Assembly (NCBI GenBank): GCA_028282295.1 | Contig: JANQIE010000091.1 | Location: 1 to 58,634, forward strand | Direction: 5' to 3' | Length of the DNA stretch: 58,634 bases | Source: Desulfobacterales bacterium | GTDB lineage: Bacteria > Desulfobacterota > Desulfobacteria > Desulfobacterales > JANQIE01 | Part shown: positions 19,859-29,447 of the stretch, piece by piece | Layout: the number at the start of each line of letters is the position of its first letter | How positions within the stretch are numbered: the stretch's first letter is position 1 | The notes under the pieces: model-generated | The model's database searches: none | What the model was told of the DNA's origin: nothing | Seen by the model: the letters and a program-made list of their open reading frames with translations, nothing else | Program-made: the position numbers and the translations under genes

Positions 19859-20311
19859 CTATTCAATTTCCCAGTTGTTGATATCTTTGTTTTCGTCTTC
19901 ACCGCCGGCCACGCCGTCGGCGCCGTAGGAGACGATGTCAAAATCGCCGTGTGCGCCGGGTGACAGGTACACATATTCGTTTTTCCAGGGATCTTTGGGG
20001 ATAATGCTTTTTTCCATGTAGCCGCCCTTGCGCCAGTTCTTGGGGACGGTGCCGGTGCCGGGTTTTTCGATTAACGCCTGCAGACCTTGTTCGGTGGAGG
20101 GGTAGACGCCGTTTTCCAGCTTGTACATTTTCAAGGCGGTTTCCAGGGCCTGGATATCCATGCGGGCCCTGACATCGCGGCCCTTGTCGGCCTGGCCGAC
20201 CAGCTTCGGCCCGATAAAGGCGGCTAGAAAACCGAGTATGACGATGACGACCATCAACTCGATCAAAGTAAAACCGTACTGGTTTGTATGCTTTAAAAGT
20301 TTTGCTTTCAT
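19859..20311 (-). CDS. gspG: Type II secretion major pseudopilin GspG
   Basis: A 150-residue major pseudopilin, first gene of the minus-strand cluster. I choose the ATG at 20311 because GGAG lies 9 nt upstream and it gives a short leader KAKLLKHTNQYG before FTLIELMVVIVILGFLAA; ATGs at 20326 and 20347 would only lengthen the leader. The C-terminal domain shows family motifs: ALKMYKLENGVYPSTEQGL, DPWKNEYVYLSPG and the calcium-site loop FDIVSYGADGVAGG. GspG polymerises into the piston-like pseudopilus. Confidence 0.95.
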   Translation of the reverse strand: MKAKLLKHTNQYGFTLIELMVVIVILGFLAAFIGPKLVGQADKGRDVRARMDIQALETALKMYKLENGVYPSTEQGLQALIEKPGTGTVPKNWRKGGYMEKSIIPKDPWKNEYVYLSPGAHGDFDIVSYGADGVAGGEDENKDINNWEIE

Positions 20312-20762
20312 CCCCAGTGTCTCCATGTCCGTTGATAGTTCGTTCATGATAAGTCGTTTGTTTTAAATTCTGGTTGCTTTGTGGAACGACTGCAAACACG
20401 CCGTGCCGGCAACCGCTGTGGATGGCTCGAATTTTGACACCGCGGCCGCGATTTCATTGTTATTTCAACAAAATTGGATATCATACAGATCCTTGATTTG
20501 TAAACAGTGTATCCGGTTGCGGCGTCCAAGGCAAGGCCTGGCGCGAATCGTTTTGGAGCGGCGCATCTTGAACACGTTTAAAACGTATCTTGAAGATAAG
20601 CAAAAAAAATGCCATTGAATTTCAGGGTTTGGCCGCGGGGTGCCGGCTGAAACCGGGGGCACCGGGGCCGTGCCGCACATGCGCCGACGATGAAATTATT
20701 TGAATTCATGGCCTTAAATTGCTAATAAACAACGAATTCATCTGTTAATGACGCACAAGTTA
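20312..20762. other. Divergent intergenic region gspG / DUF2914 gene
   Basis: About 450 bp that must carry promoters for the minus-strand gsp cluster and the plus-strand DUF2914-cdaA pair. I see no confident -35/-10 pair for gsp. A loose plus-strand pair (TTGAAT, 17 bp, TAATAA, around 20,700-20,728) is possible. No RNA gene or convincing ORF is seen. Confidence 0.35.
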
Positions 20763-20804
20763 GGGGCTCGCGCCAAAATGGTTGTACATTTTTGCGCGAG
20801 CCCC
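20763..20804. repeat. Family B short palindrome upstream of DUF2914-cdaA
   Basis: GGGGCTCGCG ... CGCGAGCCCC forms a stem of about 15 bp with one extra base and a small loop. The arms match the outer ends of the longer family B elements at 54,141 and 58,465 but the internal part is missing. It lies 84 bp before the DUF2914 start, probably in its 5' leader. Confidence 0.75.
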
Positions 20805-20887
20805 GCAGCAACCGGAACCGTCGTGCCCCGGGCCTGGATATTCACCGGGACTTGCGTTTGTGTACACAGAAAATCAGGATTGACGAT

Positions 20888-21313
20888 ATGATTGGACGCT
20901 ACCGGCCCCTTTGGGGCTTACTTGCCTGTCTTCTTTTTTTATCCGTGAATAGCGATGCGCAAAGTGCCGAAGAGAAATCTGCCGTGAATGCCTTTGCGTT
21001 GGCCCAGGCGATCATGTGTGAGCGGGTGCAAAATCTCAAACCGGTCAATCCGGGGATTGCGTTTTCGATCAGCAGCGGCAAGGTCAGTTGTTTTACCGCG
21101 TTTGATCCGGTCAATCAAAGAACGTACATTTACCACAACTGGTATCATCGTGACGATTTGAGCTATAAGAAAAAACTGTATTTACGCGCGCCGCGCTGGT
21201 CCACTGTCAGCAGCATTCAATTGCGCGAGGCGGACAAGGGACCCTGGCGCGTGGAAATCACCGGCCGTGACGGCCGGGTTTTAAGTGTGTTGCGATTCAG
21301 TATTATCGACTGA
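20888..21313 (+). CDS. DUF2914-domain exported protein
   Basis: A 141-residue protein from the ATG at 20888 (AGGA about 9 nt upstream). A signal peptide or anchor covers about residues 5-25 (LWGLLACLLFLSV). The rest is a DUF2914 domain: AFALAQAIMCERVQNLKPVN, VSCFTAFDPV, YIYHNWYHRDDLSYKK, LREADKGPWRVEI and the ending VLRFSIID. DUF2914 proteins are periplasmic beta-rich proteins of unknown function. The gene is 12 bp upstream of cdaA and almost surely cotranscribed, which links it to cyclic di-AMP or envelope homeostasis by context only. Confidence 0.85.
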   Translation: MIGRYRPLWGLLACLLFLSVNSDAQSAEEKSAVNAFALAQAIMCERVQNLKPVNPGIAFSISSGKVSCFTAFDPVNQRTYIYHNWYHRDDLSYKKKLYLRAPRWSTVSSIQLREADKGPWRVEITGRDGRVLSVLRFSIID

Positions 21314-21325
21314 CGGTATTTCACC

Positions 21326-22780
21326 ATGGACAACCTGTTTACGTCATATCTGGCTCTTCGCTGGCAGGACCTGCTCGATATTGCCATCAACAGCTATATC
21401 CTGTTCCGGCTGTATGTCCTGTTTCGCGGCACCAACGCGTTTCGGGTGTTGATCGGCATCGGGCTGCTCTGGTTTTTTCAACGGGTTGCGGTTTCCATGG
21501 GGCTGATTGTCACCAGTTGGGTCATGCAGGGGATCACGGCGGCGGCGGCCCTGATCATCATCATTGTTTTTCGCAACGAAATTCGTAGTGTTCTGCAGAT
21601 CAAGCGTCTCAAAACGATTTTGTGGGGCCTGCCGCGTCCCAACCTGCATACGCCGGTTGATAAGGTGGTTGAAGGGGTTTATGCCCTTTCGCGCAGCCGC
21701 ATCGGCGCCTTGCTGGTGTTGCCGGGCAAGGAGGATATTCGCGAGGTTTGCCAGGGCGGGCTGGACTGGCGGGGATTGATTTCTTCGGAAATGATCCGGA
21801 GCGTATTCAGACCCGAAAGTCCGGTGCACGATGGGGCTGCGGTTATTCAAGGACGACGCATTGCCGAAGTCGGCGTGATTTTGCCCCTGTCCTATCGTCA
21901 GGATCTGCCGTCGCATTACGGCACCCGGCATCGGGCGGCCATGGGGCTGGTGGAAAAGACGGATGCCCTGGTGATCATTGTGTCCGAGGAGAGTGGCCAC
22001 GTGCTGGTGGCCAAGGGGGCCACGATCACCGAGGTGACGGACAACGTCAAGCTGTTGCGGTTGTTGCGGCAACACGCCGGTTTGACCGCCGACGAGAAAT
22101 ATGTACGCAGGGAACATTTCAAGCTCGGGCTGGCCGCGTTGCTGTCAGTGATGTTCGTCATGGGGATTTGGGCCAGCTTTTCACGGGGGCTTGAATCGCT
22201 CATCGCCCTGGATGTGCCGGTGGAATACATGAACCGCGATTTCGGTATGGAAATCCTCGACACATCCGTCAACAGTGTCAAGCTGAACCTGAGCGGTTCC
22301 GGCGCCTTGATCAAATCGATTCGTCCGGAGCAGATCCGGATACGGCTGGATATCGCCAAGGCGGTGGTGGGACGCAATATTTTCACCATCACCGCCGACA
22401 ACATTACCCTGCCGCCCGGCGTGGTCTTGAAACGGGTGCAGCCGTCGGTGGTCGAAGTGTTGCTTGATGTGCCGGTGACAAAAAAAATGCCGGTGCAGAT
22501 CGATTGGGTGGGCAAGTTGCCGGAAAACCTGCAACTGGTCAGCGCCAAGGTCGCCCCGGCCGCCGTCGCACTTGTGGGAGCCAGCCGTGTGCTGGATGTG
22601 ATTTCAACGATTTATACTGAAAAAGTGTTATTGGACAACATCTCATCCTCGGGCCGCCTGACAGTCAATCTGGCCTTGAATCCCGCCTCCTTGAAAATCG
22701 CCCCCGGCGCCGCCGACAAGATCATCATCGATTATGTGATCGCCCCGCGCGCTTCGCTCGTCAATAAACTGGAAAATTAA
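21326..22780 (+). CDS. cdaA: Diadenylate cyclase CdaA fused to YbbR (CdaR-like) domains
   Basis: A 484-residue fusion. Residues 1-95 hold three transmembrane helices as in CdaA. Residues 100-245 are the DisA_N/DAC catalytic domain with DGA (169-171) and GTRHR (199-203), the two motifs required to condense two ATP into cyclic di-AMP. A fourth transmembrane helix (about 266-283) then leads to periplasmic YbbR repeats (about 292-375 and 380-475). In Firmicutes CdaA and its regulator CdaR are separate adjacent genes; here both are in one chain, so catalytic output may respond directly to the periplasmic domains. The catalytic residues look intact. Confidence 0.95.
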   Translation: MDNLFTSYLALRWQDLLDIAINSYILFRLYVLFRGTNAFRVLIGIGLLWFFQRVAVSMGLIVTSWVMQGITAAAALIIIIVFRNEIRSVLQIKRLKTILWGLPRPNLHTPVDKVVEGVYALSRSRIGALLVLPGKEDIREVCQGGLDWRGLISSEMIRSVFRPESPVHDGAAVIQGRRIAEVGVILPLSYRQDLPSHYGTRHRAAMGLVEKTDALVIIVSEESGHVLVAKGATITEVTDNVKLLRLLRQHAGLTADEKYVRREHFKLGLAALLSVMFVMGIWASFSRGLESLIALDVPVEYMNRDFGMEILDTSVNSVKLNLSGSGALIKSIRPEQIRIRLDIAKAVVGRNIFTITADNITLPPGVVLKRVQPSVVEVLLDVPVTKKMPVQIDWVGKLPENLQLVSAKVAPAAVALVGASRVLDVISTIYTEKVLLDNISSSGRLTVNLALNPASLKIAPGAADKIIIDYVIAPRASLVNKLEN

Positions 22781-22806
22781 ATCTAAATTAACAGTTTTTC
22801 GCCGAT

Positions 22807-25800
22807 TTATCCGAATAGCAAGGCCTCAAGCTCAGCATTGGAGCCGACGACCTGCTCGTCTTTTTCTGTGCGGGCTTCAGGGGTCTGTTCAAAGAAAAAT
22901 GAATTCGAATCGGGATTGAAGATGTAAGCTTTCCAGTCGGTATTCTCTCCGTTGACAATGGTCAGTATCAATGTGTTTGTTTTGTCGTTGTAGGTCCATT
23001 GATAATCGTCGGCTTCGTTCAAAAGCGCACCGCGCGCAACAGCGCTGATGAGTGTGAGATCGGTTTGTGAATCGGCTCCCAGTACCGGATATCCGAAGCT
23101 TTGTTCCGGTTTTAAAATCTCCACTACAGAACTGAATCTATCTTGCCCATAGCTGGCTGTAAAATCCAACCCATTCAATGTCAACTCACCGAAAGTTTCA
23201 GGAGAGGAGTCTTCATATTGTTTGAATCTCGATAAAATGTCGGCTGAGTCGAAGAACGCAAAATTGCCGTCCGGGCCTTTAAGATCCCAAATCAATTCAT
23301 CATTTGTAACGCTGCTGTCTAACCTGATCTGAAAAGATTTCGGACCATCATATATCAACTTCGCATTGTCGACCTTGGGTAAAAAGTTGATGATCTCCTC
23401 TTGAACCAGTTCAGGAGTTCTTGGAAGAAGTTTACCATTTTTATCAGAGATATACTGAACCGTGCCCTCCGACTCATCTTGTACTGTTGTAAACACTAAA
23501 TCGCCGATGTGGGTCTGCTCGAATTCATCTTGTTGTTTCGTAGACAGTATATCGTCGATATGAACATTTTCCGGCGGAGCAAGGGTGGCCGCAACAGGCT
23601 TGCCTGTCTCGGGGTCAAATTCCAGTGAGTAGTCGTTGCTTAGTGAAACATTACCGTTATAGTCGTTAATAACCAACGAACCACTGCTGTTTTGCGCATC
23701 GATGGTCCATTTCAAGATTTCAAAATTCAGCTGTGCATTGATATTACCTTCCTTGGAGATTTCAAATTCACCCTCCGTGGCAAATTGAAATAGTTTGTCT
23801 TGTGGAATATCGGAAGGGATAAAAACGGATTCACCATTGCGGGCAAATTCTATTCTGAAATCATCGGCGGTACGCTCGAACACCGGAATATCCAGATCCT
23901 TTGGTGTTATTTTAACCGTATCCGTCGACCGTTCGATATTTAAATTCGAATTGGGACCAAACCCGGACAGTGTGAAACTTCCGTCGTCGGGTCGCGAAAC
24001 ATTTGCATCATTGCGGACCGTGAATTGATCGCGATAGAGTCCGCCTGAAATGTTTAAAATGTTAATCGAACCGTCTTCTTTTTCGCCGGCCACAAATTGG
24101 GTATTGTCCGGATTATTGCGGGCGGTCTCCAACTGTGAGTAGGTGGGTTCCACAAATACGGGGTTATTACTAAACGGGCGGCTATACATCAGCTCCTTTT
24201 GTTCAGCACCCACGATCGTTGCACCACGCGCAAAAGAAGCAACTGTACTTCCGGTCGCGAGATGAGAACCAATGGCGATATAGTTATTGCCGTCGACATC
24301 CGTCAAATTGGCCGCGCTGGCCTGAGCCCCTTTCCTGGGAAGTAACTTGTTAATCCCTACCGTTTGATCGGTAATTGCTGCGACCAATATTCCCAGCGTG
24401 CCTGCTGAGTTCTCTTCATCAGTACCACCGGTAGCTTCGGGCGTCGGCAAGCTGCCCTGCGTAATAAACCTGACCGCCTCCGGGCCGTCATCTTCCGCAG
24501 TGTAAGAAACGTAATCAGCGCCATCTATGGTTACCCAGCCGTTCACATCGCCGGGTTTCGCTTCAGGCAAAAAAACGCCGATGTTTTTTCCATCAACAAC
24601 GATGGATTCTCGCGGTGTATCCACCGGCGGCCGGCTGTTTTCGGGTAACCAGTCCGGCATCGCAGGCGAGTCGGTATCAGTGCCTTGCGGCTGTGCCGTG
24701 GTTCCAAATTCTTTGCCGATATCGCTCAGTATTTGTGTAAACGTTTCCACGGGGTTATCGTCTTTCTTCGCAACAGGTTGCGGCGGAACGAGCTTCGGGG
24801 GAACAAGCGTGGCCGCGACCGGTTTGCCCGTCTCAGGGTCAAATTCCAGCGAATAGTAATTGTTCAATGAGGGCGATCCGCCAGAATCACGAATAACTGC
24901 CGTACCGCTGCTGGTATCCGCATCAATGGTCCAATTAAAGCGGCTACCACCGACCGATGCGCTGATATTGCCTTCCTCGGAAATATCAAATTGTCCTCTC
25001 GTCGCAAATTGAAATAGCCGGCCTTGTGGAATATCGGAAGGGATAAAAACAGGATCGCCATTGCGGGCAAATTCTAACTTGAAGTCTTCGGCGATACGCT
25101 CGGACGGCGGAATACTAAGGTCTTTTGGGGTTATTTTAACAGTATCCGTTGATTGTCCGATATATGGCCCCGTCTGGCGACTAAACCCGAATAGCGTGAA
25201 GCTTCCATCCTCGGGGCGCGAGATAGTCGCATCCTTTTGAACTGCAAATTGATCTCTGTACCGCCCGCGAGTAAAATTTAGAATGTTAAGCGAACCATCT
25301 GCTTTTTCCCCGGCCACAAATTGTTCAATGTTTGGAAATACATTGGCGGCGGTGGACAAATCCTGCTGAGATGGTTCCGCAACGGCGGGGTTTGCGTTGT
25401 AAGTGTGGATATGTATTAAATCCTTTTGGTTACCATTCACGATTTCGGCACCCCGCTCAAAGGAAGGGACCGATGTAGCGGTGTTGAAATGAGTACCAAC
25501 GGCAACATAACCATTGTTTTCGGCATCCGTTATATTGCCCGCGCTAAATTCAAAACCTACTTTGGATGGATTGCCTGCAGTCCCTTTGGCCCGTTCGGCA
25601 GCCGCTGCGATCAATATCCCTAATGTGCCGATTGCGTTTTCTTCATCACTTCCACCCGTAGCTGCGGGCGTCGGCAAGCTGTCTTGTGTAATAAAACTGA
25701 CAGCCTCACCATGGTCAAACTCATCGGTATATGAAACATAGCTGGTGTCACCTACCGTTACCCAACCATTCACATCGCCGATATCCGCATCCGGCAATAA

Positions 25801-26847
25801 AACACCCACGGTTTTTCCGTCGACAACGATGGCTTCACGCGGGGTGTCCACCGCCGGCCGATTTTCTTCGGGCAACCAGTCCGGCATCGCAAGCGGGTCG
25901 GCATCGGCGCCTTGCGGCTGTGTAACGGTTCCAAATTCTTTGGCGACATCACTCAGTATTTTTGTAAATCTTACTTCGGGACTATTACTGTCGGCCGGTG
26001 TTAATTCCGACTGATTCAAAACTCTGCCCGGCTGGGCGGTCACATCGATCTGCCCGGCCTCTTCAGCAAGCACCTGCGTGCCTGTGGATGTTTTGTTTTC
26101 GAAAACACCGTCCACCGTACCGGGAACGGCCGGTCGAACGGTATTGCCGTCTGTTTGCACTGGAAGCGCGGGTGAACGGACGTCAAGCGGATTATTTACC
26201 CTTTCGGGTAAAGTGGCGTTCTGGAGCCGGGTTTCGGTTTTTTTAGGCTGGTGCTGTGTGGGGACGTCTGCTTTTGGGTCGTCGTCCGGCGGCGCGAACG
26301 GTCCGCGCCGGTTCTCGGTCAAGTCTTTTTTGTGAGACGGCCCTGCCGGCGAAAAAGGTGTACCTTTCGCTTCAGGTTCATTGCCTGCCGTGGAATTTTT
26401 GACATCTTTTTGTTCTGCCTCGGGGCCTTTGCCTTCTTTTTGTTCCGCCTTGGGGGGGGCTACATTTTTCGGTTTTCCCGTTGTGGGTAAAGTGGTGTTC
26501 TGGGGCCGGGTTTCGGTTTTTTTAGGTTGGTATTGCGTGGGAATACCTGCTTTTTGTTCGTCATTCGGCGGCGTGAACGCCCCGCGCTGGCTCTCTGTTA
26601 AGTCTTTTTCCCGGGGGGGACCTGCCGGCGAGGAAGACGTGTCTTGCGATGCGGGTTCATTGCCTGCCGCGGAATCCTTGACATCTTTTTGTTCTGTCCC
26701 GGGGCTTTTACCTTCTTTTTTTTCTACCTTGGGACTTTCGGCATCTTGTTGGATTTTCGCGGGATTTGCTTTTTTTTCTTCTTGTTTTGCCGGGGGACTT
26801 TGGGCATCTTTCGGCTTTGCAGCCGTTCCTTGGACACTTTTTCCCAT
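22807..26847 (-). CDS. Giant modular protein with two JAMM-like repeat modules (paralog 1)
   Basis: A 1,346-residue protein with no signal peptide or transmembrane segment. Residues 1-215 are Lys/Glu/Pro-rich and probably disordered, with an internal near-repeat. Two modules of about 400 residues follow (about 293-690 and 702-1100, offset 409), each starting with an ILSD.(A/G)KEFGT segment, then MPDWLPE, VNGWVT, TGG.DEEN, an NNY(V/I)A(V/I)G strand, a HIH or equivalent motif, and QFVAGEK.DGS. Module 1 keeps HIH at 479-481 with S493 and D496, resembling the metal-binding HxH(P)...SxxD of JAB/MPN proteins. Module 2 has Y888 and R890 in place of the histidines and T902 for Ser, so it looks inactive. 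A C-terminal domain (about 1110-1346) ends ELEALLFG. I do not recognise a described family. The neighbour at 26,935 is a shorter paralog. Confidence 0.8.
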   Translation of the reverse strand: MGKSVQGTAAKPKDAQSPPAKQEEKKANPAKIQQDAESPKVEKKEGKSPGTEQKDVKDSAAGNEPASQDTSSSPAGPPREKDLTESQRGAFTPPNDEQKAGIPTQYQPKKTETRPQNTTLPTTGKPKNVAPPKAEQKEGKGPEAEQKDVKNSTAGNEPEAKGTPFSPAGPSHKKDLTENRRGPFAPPDDDPKADVPTQHQPKKTETRLQNATLPERVNNPLDVRSPALPVQTDGNTVRPAVPGTVDGVFENKTSTGTQVLAEEAGQIDVTAQPGRVLNQSELTPADSNSPEVRFTKILSDVAKEFGTVTQPQGADADPLAMPDWLPEENRPAVDTPREAIVVDGKTVGVLLPDADIGDVNGWVTVGDTSYVSYTDEFDHGEAVSFITQDSLPTPAATGGSDEENAIGTLGILIAAAAERAKGTAGNPSKVGFEFSAGNITDAENNGYVAVGTHFNTATSVPSFERGAEIVNGNQKDLIHIHTYNANPAVAEPSQQDLSTAANVFPNIEQFVAGEKADGSLNILNFTRGRYRDQFAVQKDATISRPEDGSFTLFGFSRQTGPYIGQSTDTVKITPKDLSIPPSERIAEDFKLEFARNGDPVFIPSDIPQGRLFQFATRGQFDISEEGNISASVGGSRFNWTIDADTSSGTAVIRDSGGSPSLNNYYSLEFDPETGKPVAATLVPPKLVPPQPVAKKDDNPVETFTQILSDIGKEFGTTAQPQGTDTDSPAMPDWLPENSRPPVDTPRESIVVDGKNIGVFLPEAKPGDVNGWVTIDGADYVSYTAEDDGPEAVRFITQGSLPTPEATGGTDEENSAGTLGILVAAITDQTVGINKLLPRKGAQASAANLTDVDGNNYIAIGSHLATGSTVASFARGATIVGAEQKELMYSRPFSNNPVFVEPTYSQLETARNNPDNTQFVAGEKEDGSINILNISGGLYRDQFTVRNDANVSRPDDGSFTLSGFGPNSNLNIERSTDTVKITPKDLDIPVFERTADDFRIEFARNGESVFIPSDIPQDKLFQFATEGEFEISKEGNINAQLNFEILKWTIDAQNSSGSLVINDYNGNVSLSNDYSLEFDPETGKPVAATLAPPENVHIDDILSTKQQDEFEQTHIGDLVFTTVQDESEGTVQYISDKNGKLLPRTPELVQEEIINFLPKVDNAKLIYDGPKSFQIRLDSSVTNDELIWDLKGPDGNFAFFDSADILSRFKQYEDSSPETFGELTLNGLDFTASYGQDRFSSVVEILKPEQSFGYPVLGADSQTDLTLISAVARGALLNEADDYQWTYNDKTNTLILTIVNGENTDWKAYIFNPDSNSFFFEQTPEARTEKDEQVVGSNAELEALLFG
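23533..25971 (-). repeat. Internal tandem duplication of the 409-codon module
   Basis: Codons of module 1 (about 24,778-25,971) and module 2 (about 23,533-24,744) encode clearly homologous protein sequence in the same order, a direct repeat of about 1.2 kb with substantial divergence. The boundaries are my estimate from the protein alignment by eye. Confidence 0.7.
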
Positions 26848-26895
26848 TTGAGAGGTTCCTTCCAGAAGTAAACTATTAACGGTTCAGCATTCAAT

Positions 26896-26925
26896 CAGCA
26901 GCAGGTTGCCGCAGTTATTGCGCAA
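26896..26925 (-). repeat. Duplicated leader segment, copy 1
   Basis: This 30-bp stretch 5' of paralog 1 matches 29,448-29,477 5' of paralog 2 at all but two positions. It shows that the duplication that made the two paralogs included upstream DNA, perhaps an operator or leader element. Confidence 0.6.
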
Positions 26926-26934
26926 AAAACCGTT

Positions 26935-29421
26935 TTATCCAAATAACAAGGTCTCAAGCTCAGCATTGGAACGCACGACCTGCTCGTCTTTTTCTGTACG
27001 GGCTTCAGGGGGCTGTTCAAAGACAAATGCATTCGAACCAGGATCGAAAGTGTAAGCTTTCCAGTCGGTATTTTCTCCGTTGACGATGGTCAGGATCAAT
27101 GCGTTTGTCTTGTCGTTATAGGTCCACTGGTAATCGTCGGCTTCGTTTAGAAGCGCACCGCGTGCAACCTCGCTGATGAGGGTAAGATCGGTCTTTGAAT
27201 CGGCTCCCAAGACCCGATACCCGTAGTTTTGTTCCGGTTTTAGAATTTCCACTACGGGACTGCCTTCCAAAGCGGCTGTAAATCCCAATCCATTCAAGGA
27301 CAATTCTCCGAAAATATCGGCGGAGAACCCTTCATATTGTTTGAACTTCGATAGATTGCCGGTTGAATCGAAGGACACGAAATTACCTTCCGAAGCTTTG
27401 AGATCCCAAACCAGTTCATCGTTTGAAGCATCGCTGTTTAACCTGATCTGAAAGGATTCCGGATTGTCAAATGTCAAACTCGCATTGTCGATATTGGGCA
27501 GAAAATTGACGATCTCGTCATGAACCAATTTAGGAACCCTCGGCAGAGGGGTTCCATTTTTATCAGCGATATTCAAAACGGTGCCGCCCTGCTCATCCGG
27601 GCGTGTCGTGAACATGAGATCGCCGATGCGCGTCTCTTTTATTTTCGGCGGAATAAGGGTCGCCGCAACAGGCTTGCCTGTTGCGGGATCAAATTCCAGT
27701 GCGTAGTCATTGATAAATGACACATACCCGTCAGGTTCGCGAATGACCGCCGTACCGCGGCTGTTTTGCGCATCGATGGCCCAATTCAATTTGCCACGAT
27801 TCAACTGCGCGCTGATATTGCCTTGCTCGGAAATATCAAATGCACCTTCCGTCACAAATCGAAATAGTTGTTCTTTCGGAATATCGGAGGGGATAAAAAC
27901 AGGTTCACCGTTGCGGGCAAATTCTAGCGTGAAATCTTCGGCGGTACGCTCGGACACTGGAATATTAAGGTCCGTTGGTGTCAGTTTGACCGTATTCACC
28001 AACGGCTTGGCAGTTGACTGCTGATCGGAGCCAAGCCTGAAGAGGGTTATGCTTCCGTCTTCGGGGCGTTCGATATTGGCATCATTCTGGACTGTAAATT
28101 GATCCCGGTAGAGGCCGCTGGTATAGTTTATAATGCTGATCGAGCCATCTTCTTTTTCTGCGGCTACAAACTGGTTAATGTCCGGATAATTGCGGGCGAG
28201 TTCCAAATCCGTTTGAGAAGGTTCCACAAATTCGGGGTTTTCATTAAAAGGATGGCTATGGACAAACTCTCCATGTTCACCATCTACGATCTGTGCACCA
28301 CGTTCAAAAACACCGACTGTATTTCCGTCGTAAAGGCGTGAGCCAATGGCAACATAGTTGTTGCCGTCGGCACCGGTTAAATTGGCCGCGCTAGCCTCGA
28401 ATCCTTCTGTGGATAATCTGGTTGTAATGTCATCTGTTTGTTTGGTAACCGCTGCGACAAATATCCCCAGCGTGCCGGCTGAGTTTTCTTCATCCGTGCC
28501 CCCCGTCGCCTCGGGGGTCGGCAAGCCATCCTGCGTAATAAACCTGACAGACTCCGGGCTGTCACTTTCGGCGGTATATGAAACGTAGCTGGCGCCATCT
28601 ACAGTTACCCAACCATTCACGTCGCCGGGGCTCGCATCGGGCAATACAACACCTACGGTTTTGCCGTCAACAACGATGGCTTCCCGCAGTGTGTCCATCG
28701 ATGGCCGGCTGTTCTCGGGTAACCAGTCAGGCATCGCAAGCGGGTCGACATCAGCGCTTTGCGGCGGTGGCGTGGTTTTATTTTTTTTGCCGATATCACT
28801 CAGTATTTGTGTAAACCTTGCGACGGGATTATCTTCCTGGGCCGGCGTTAATTCCGACTGATTCAAAACTCTTCCCGGCCGGGCGAGCGCATTGACTTGC
28901 GCGGCTTTTTCAGCAACCACCTTGTTGCCCGTAGAGGCTTTGTTCTCGAACTTACCGCCCACCGTAATGGGCGCGACCGGTTGGTCGGGGTTGTCGTCTG
29001 TTTGTGGTGAAAGCACGGGCGAACGGGTGTCAAGGTGGTTGTTTACTGTTTTTGAAGGGAGTGGCGTTTCGGGGGCGGGTTGCGGTTTTTTAGGTGTGTA
29101 TGCGGCGGGAACACCTGCTTTTTGCTCGTCACTCGGCGGTGCGAACGACCCGCGCTGGCTTTGCGTTAAGTTGGTTTCCCGATTCGGGTTCCCAGGCGAG
29201 GAAGACGTGCTTTCCGGTTTGATTTCTTTTTTGGATTCTGCCGCGGAGCCTTTATCATTTTTTTGTTTTGCCGCGGGGTCGCTGACGTTTTGTGGTTCTG
29301 CCTCGGGGCCTTTACCTTCTCTTTTTTTTGTCTTGGGACTTTCAACATCTTTTTTGATTTCCGCGGGTTTTTCGGTTTTTTTTTCCTGTTTTGCCGCGGG
29401 GCCTTTGACACTTTTGCCCAT
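26935..29421 (-). CDS. Modular protein with one intact JAMM-like module (paralog 2)
   Basis: An 828-residue paralog of the 22,807-26,847 product, starting MGKSVKGPAAKQEKK behind an AAAGGAG ribosome site. The N-terminal charged, Pro-rich tail covers about 1-130. A single module (about 202-600) has the best metal-site motif of the three copies: HSHP at 388-391, S402 and D405, in the order expected for JAB/MPN hydrolases (HxHP, then SxxD). The C-terminal domain (about 610-828) shares the NEADDYQWTYNDKTN strand and the ELETLLFG ending with paralog 1. No secretion signal is visible. It may be a cytosolic isopeptidase-like or toxin-like protein; the similarity recalls DUF4329/JAB domains of polymorphic toxins, but this is inference. 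Confidence 0.8.
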   Translation of the reverse strand: MGKSVKGPAAKQEKKTEKPAEIKKDVESPKTKKREGKGPEAEPQNVSDPAAKQKNDKGSAAESKKEIKPESTSSSPGNPNRETNLTQSQRGSFAPPSDEQKAGVPAAYTPKKPQPAPETPLPSKTVNNHLDTRSPVLSPQTDDNPDQPVAPITVGGKFENKASTGNKVVAEKAAQVNALARPGRVLNQSELTPAQEDNPVARFTQILSDIGKKNKTTPPPQSADVDPLAMPDWLPENSRPSMDTLREAIVVDGKTVGVVLPDASPGDVNGWVTVDGASYVSYTAESDSPESVRFITQDGLPTPEATGGTDEENSAGTLGIFVAAVTKQTDDITTRLSTEGFEASAANLTGADGNNYVAIGSRLYDGNTVGVFERGAQIVDGEHGEFVHSHPFNENPEFVEPSQTDLELARNYPDINQFVAAEKEDGSISIINYTSGLYRDQFTVQNDANIERPEDGSITLFRLGSDQQSTAKPLVNTVKLTPTDLNIPVSERTAEDFTLEFARNGEPVFIPSDIPKEQLFRFVTEGAFDISEQGNISAQLNRGKLNWAIDAQNSRGTAVIREPDGYVSFINDYALEFDPATGKPVAATLIPPKIKETRIGDLMFTTRPDEQGGTVLNIADKNGTPLPRVPKLVHDEIVNFLPNIDNASLTFDNPESFQIRLNSDASNDELVWDLKASEGNFVSFDSTGNLSKFKQYEGFSADIFGELSLNGLGFTAALEGSPVVEILKPEQNYGYRVLGADSKTDLTLISEVARGALLNEADDYQWTYNDKTNALILTIVNGENTDWKAYTFDPGSNAFVFEQPPEARTEKDEQVVRSNAELETLLFG

Positions 29422-29447
29422 TTGAAAAGCTCCTTTCGAAATTCAAA

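Noticed and set aside
20348-20450. Sigma-54 promoter for gspG on the minus strand
   Set aside because: A GGCACG and a TTGC string are present but 14 rather than 12 bp apart.
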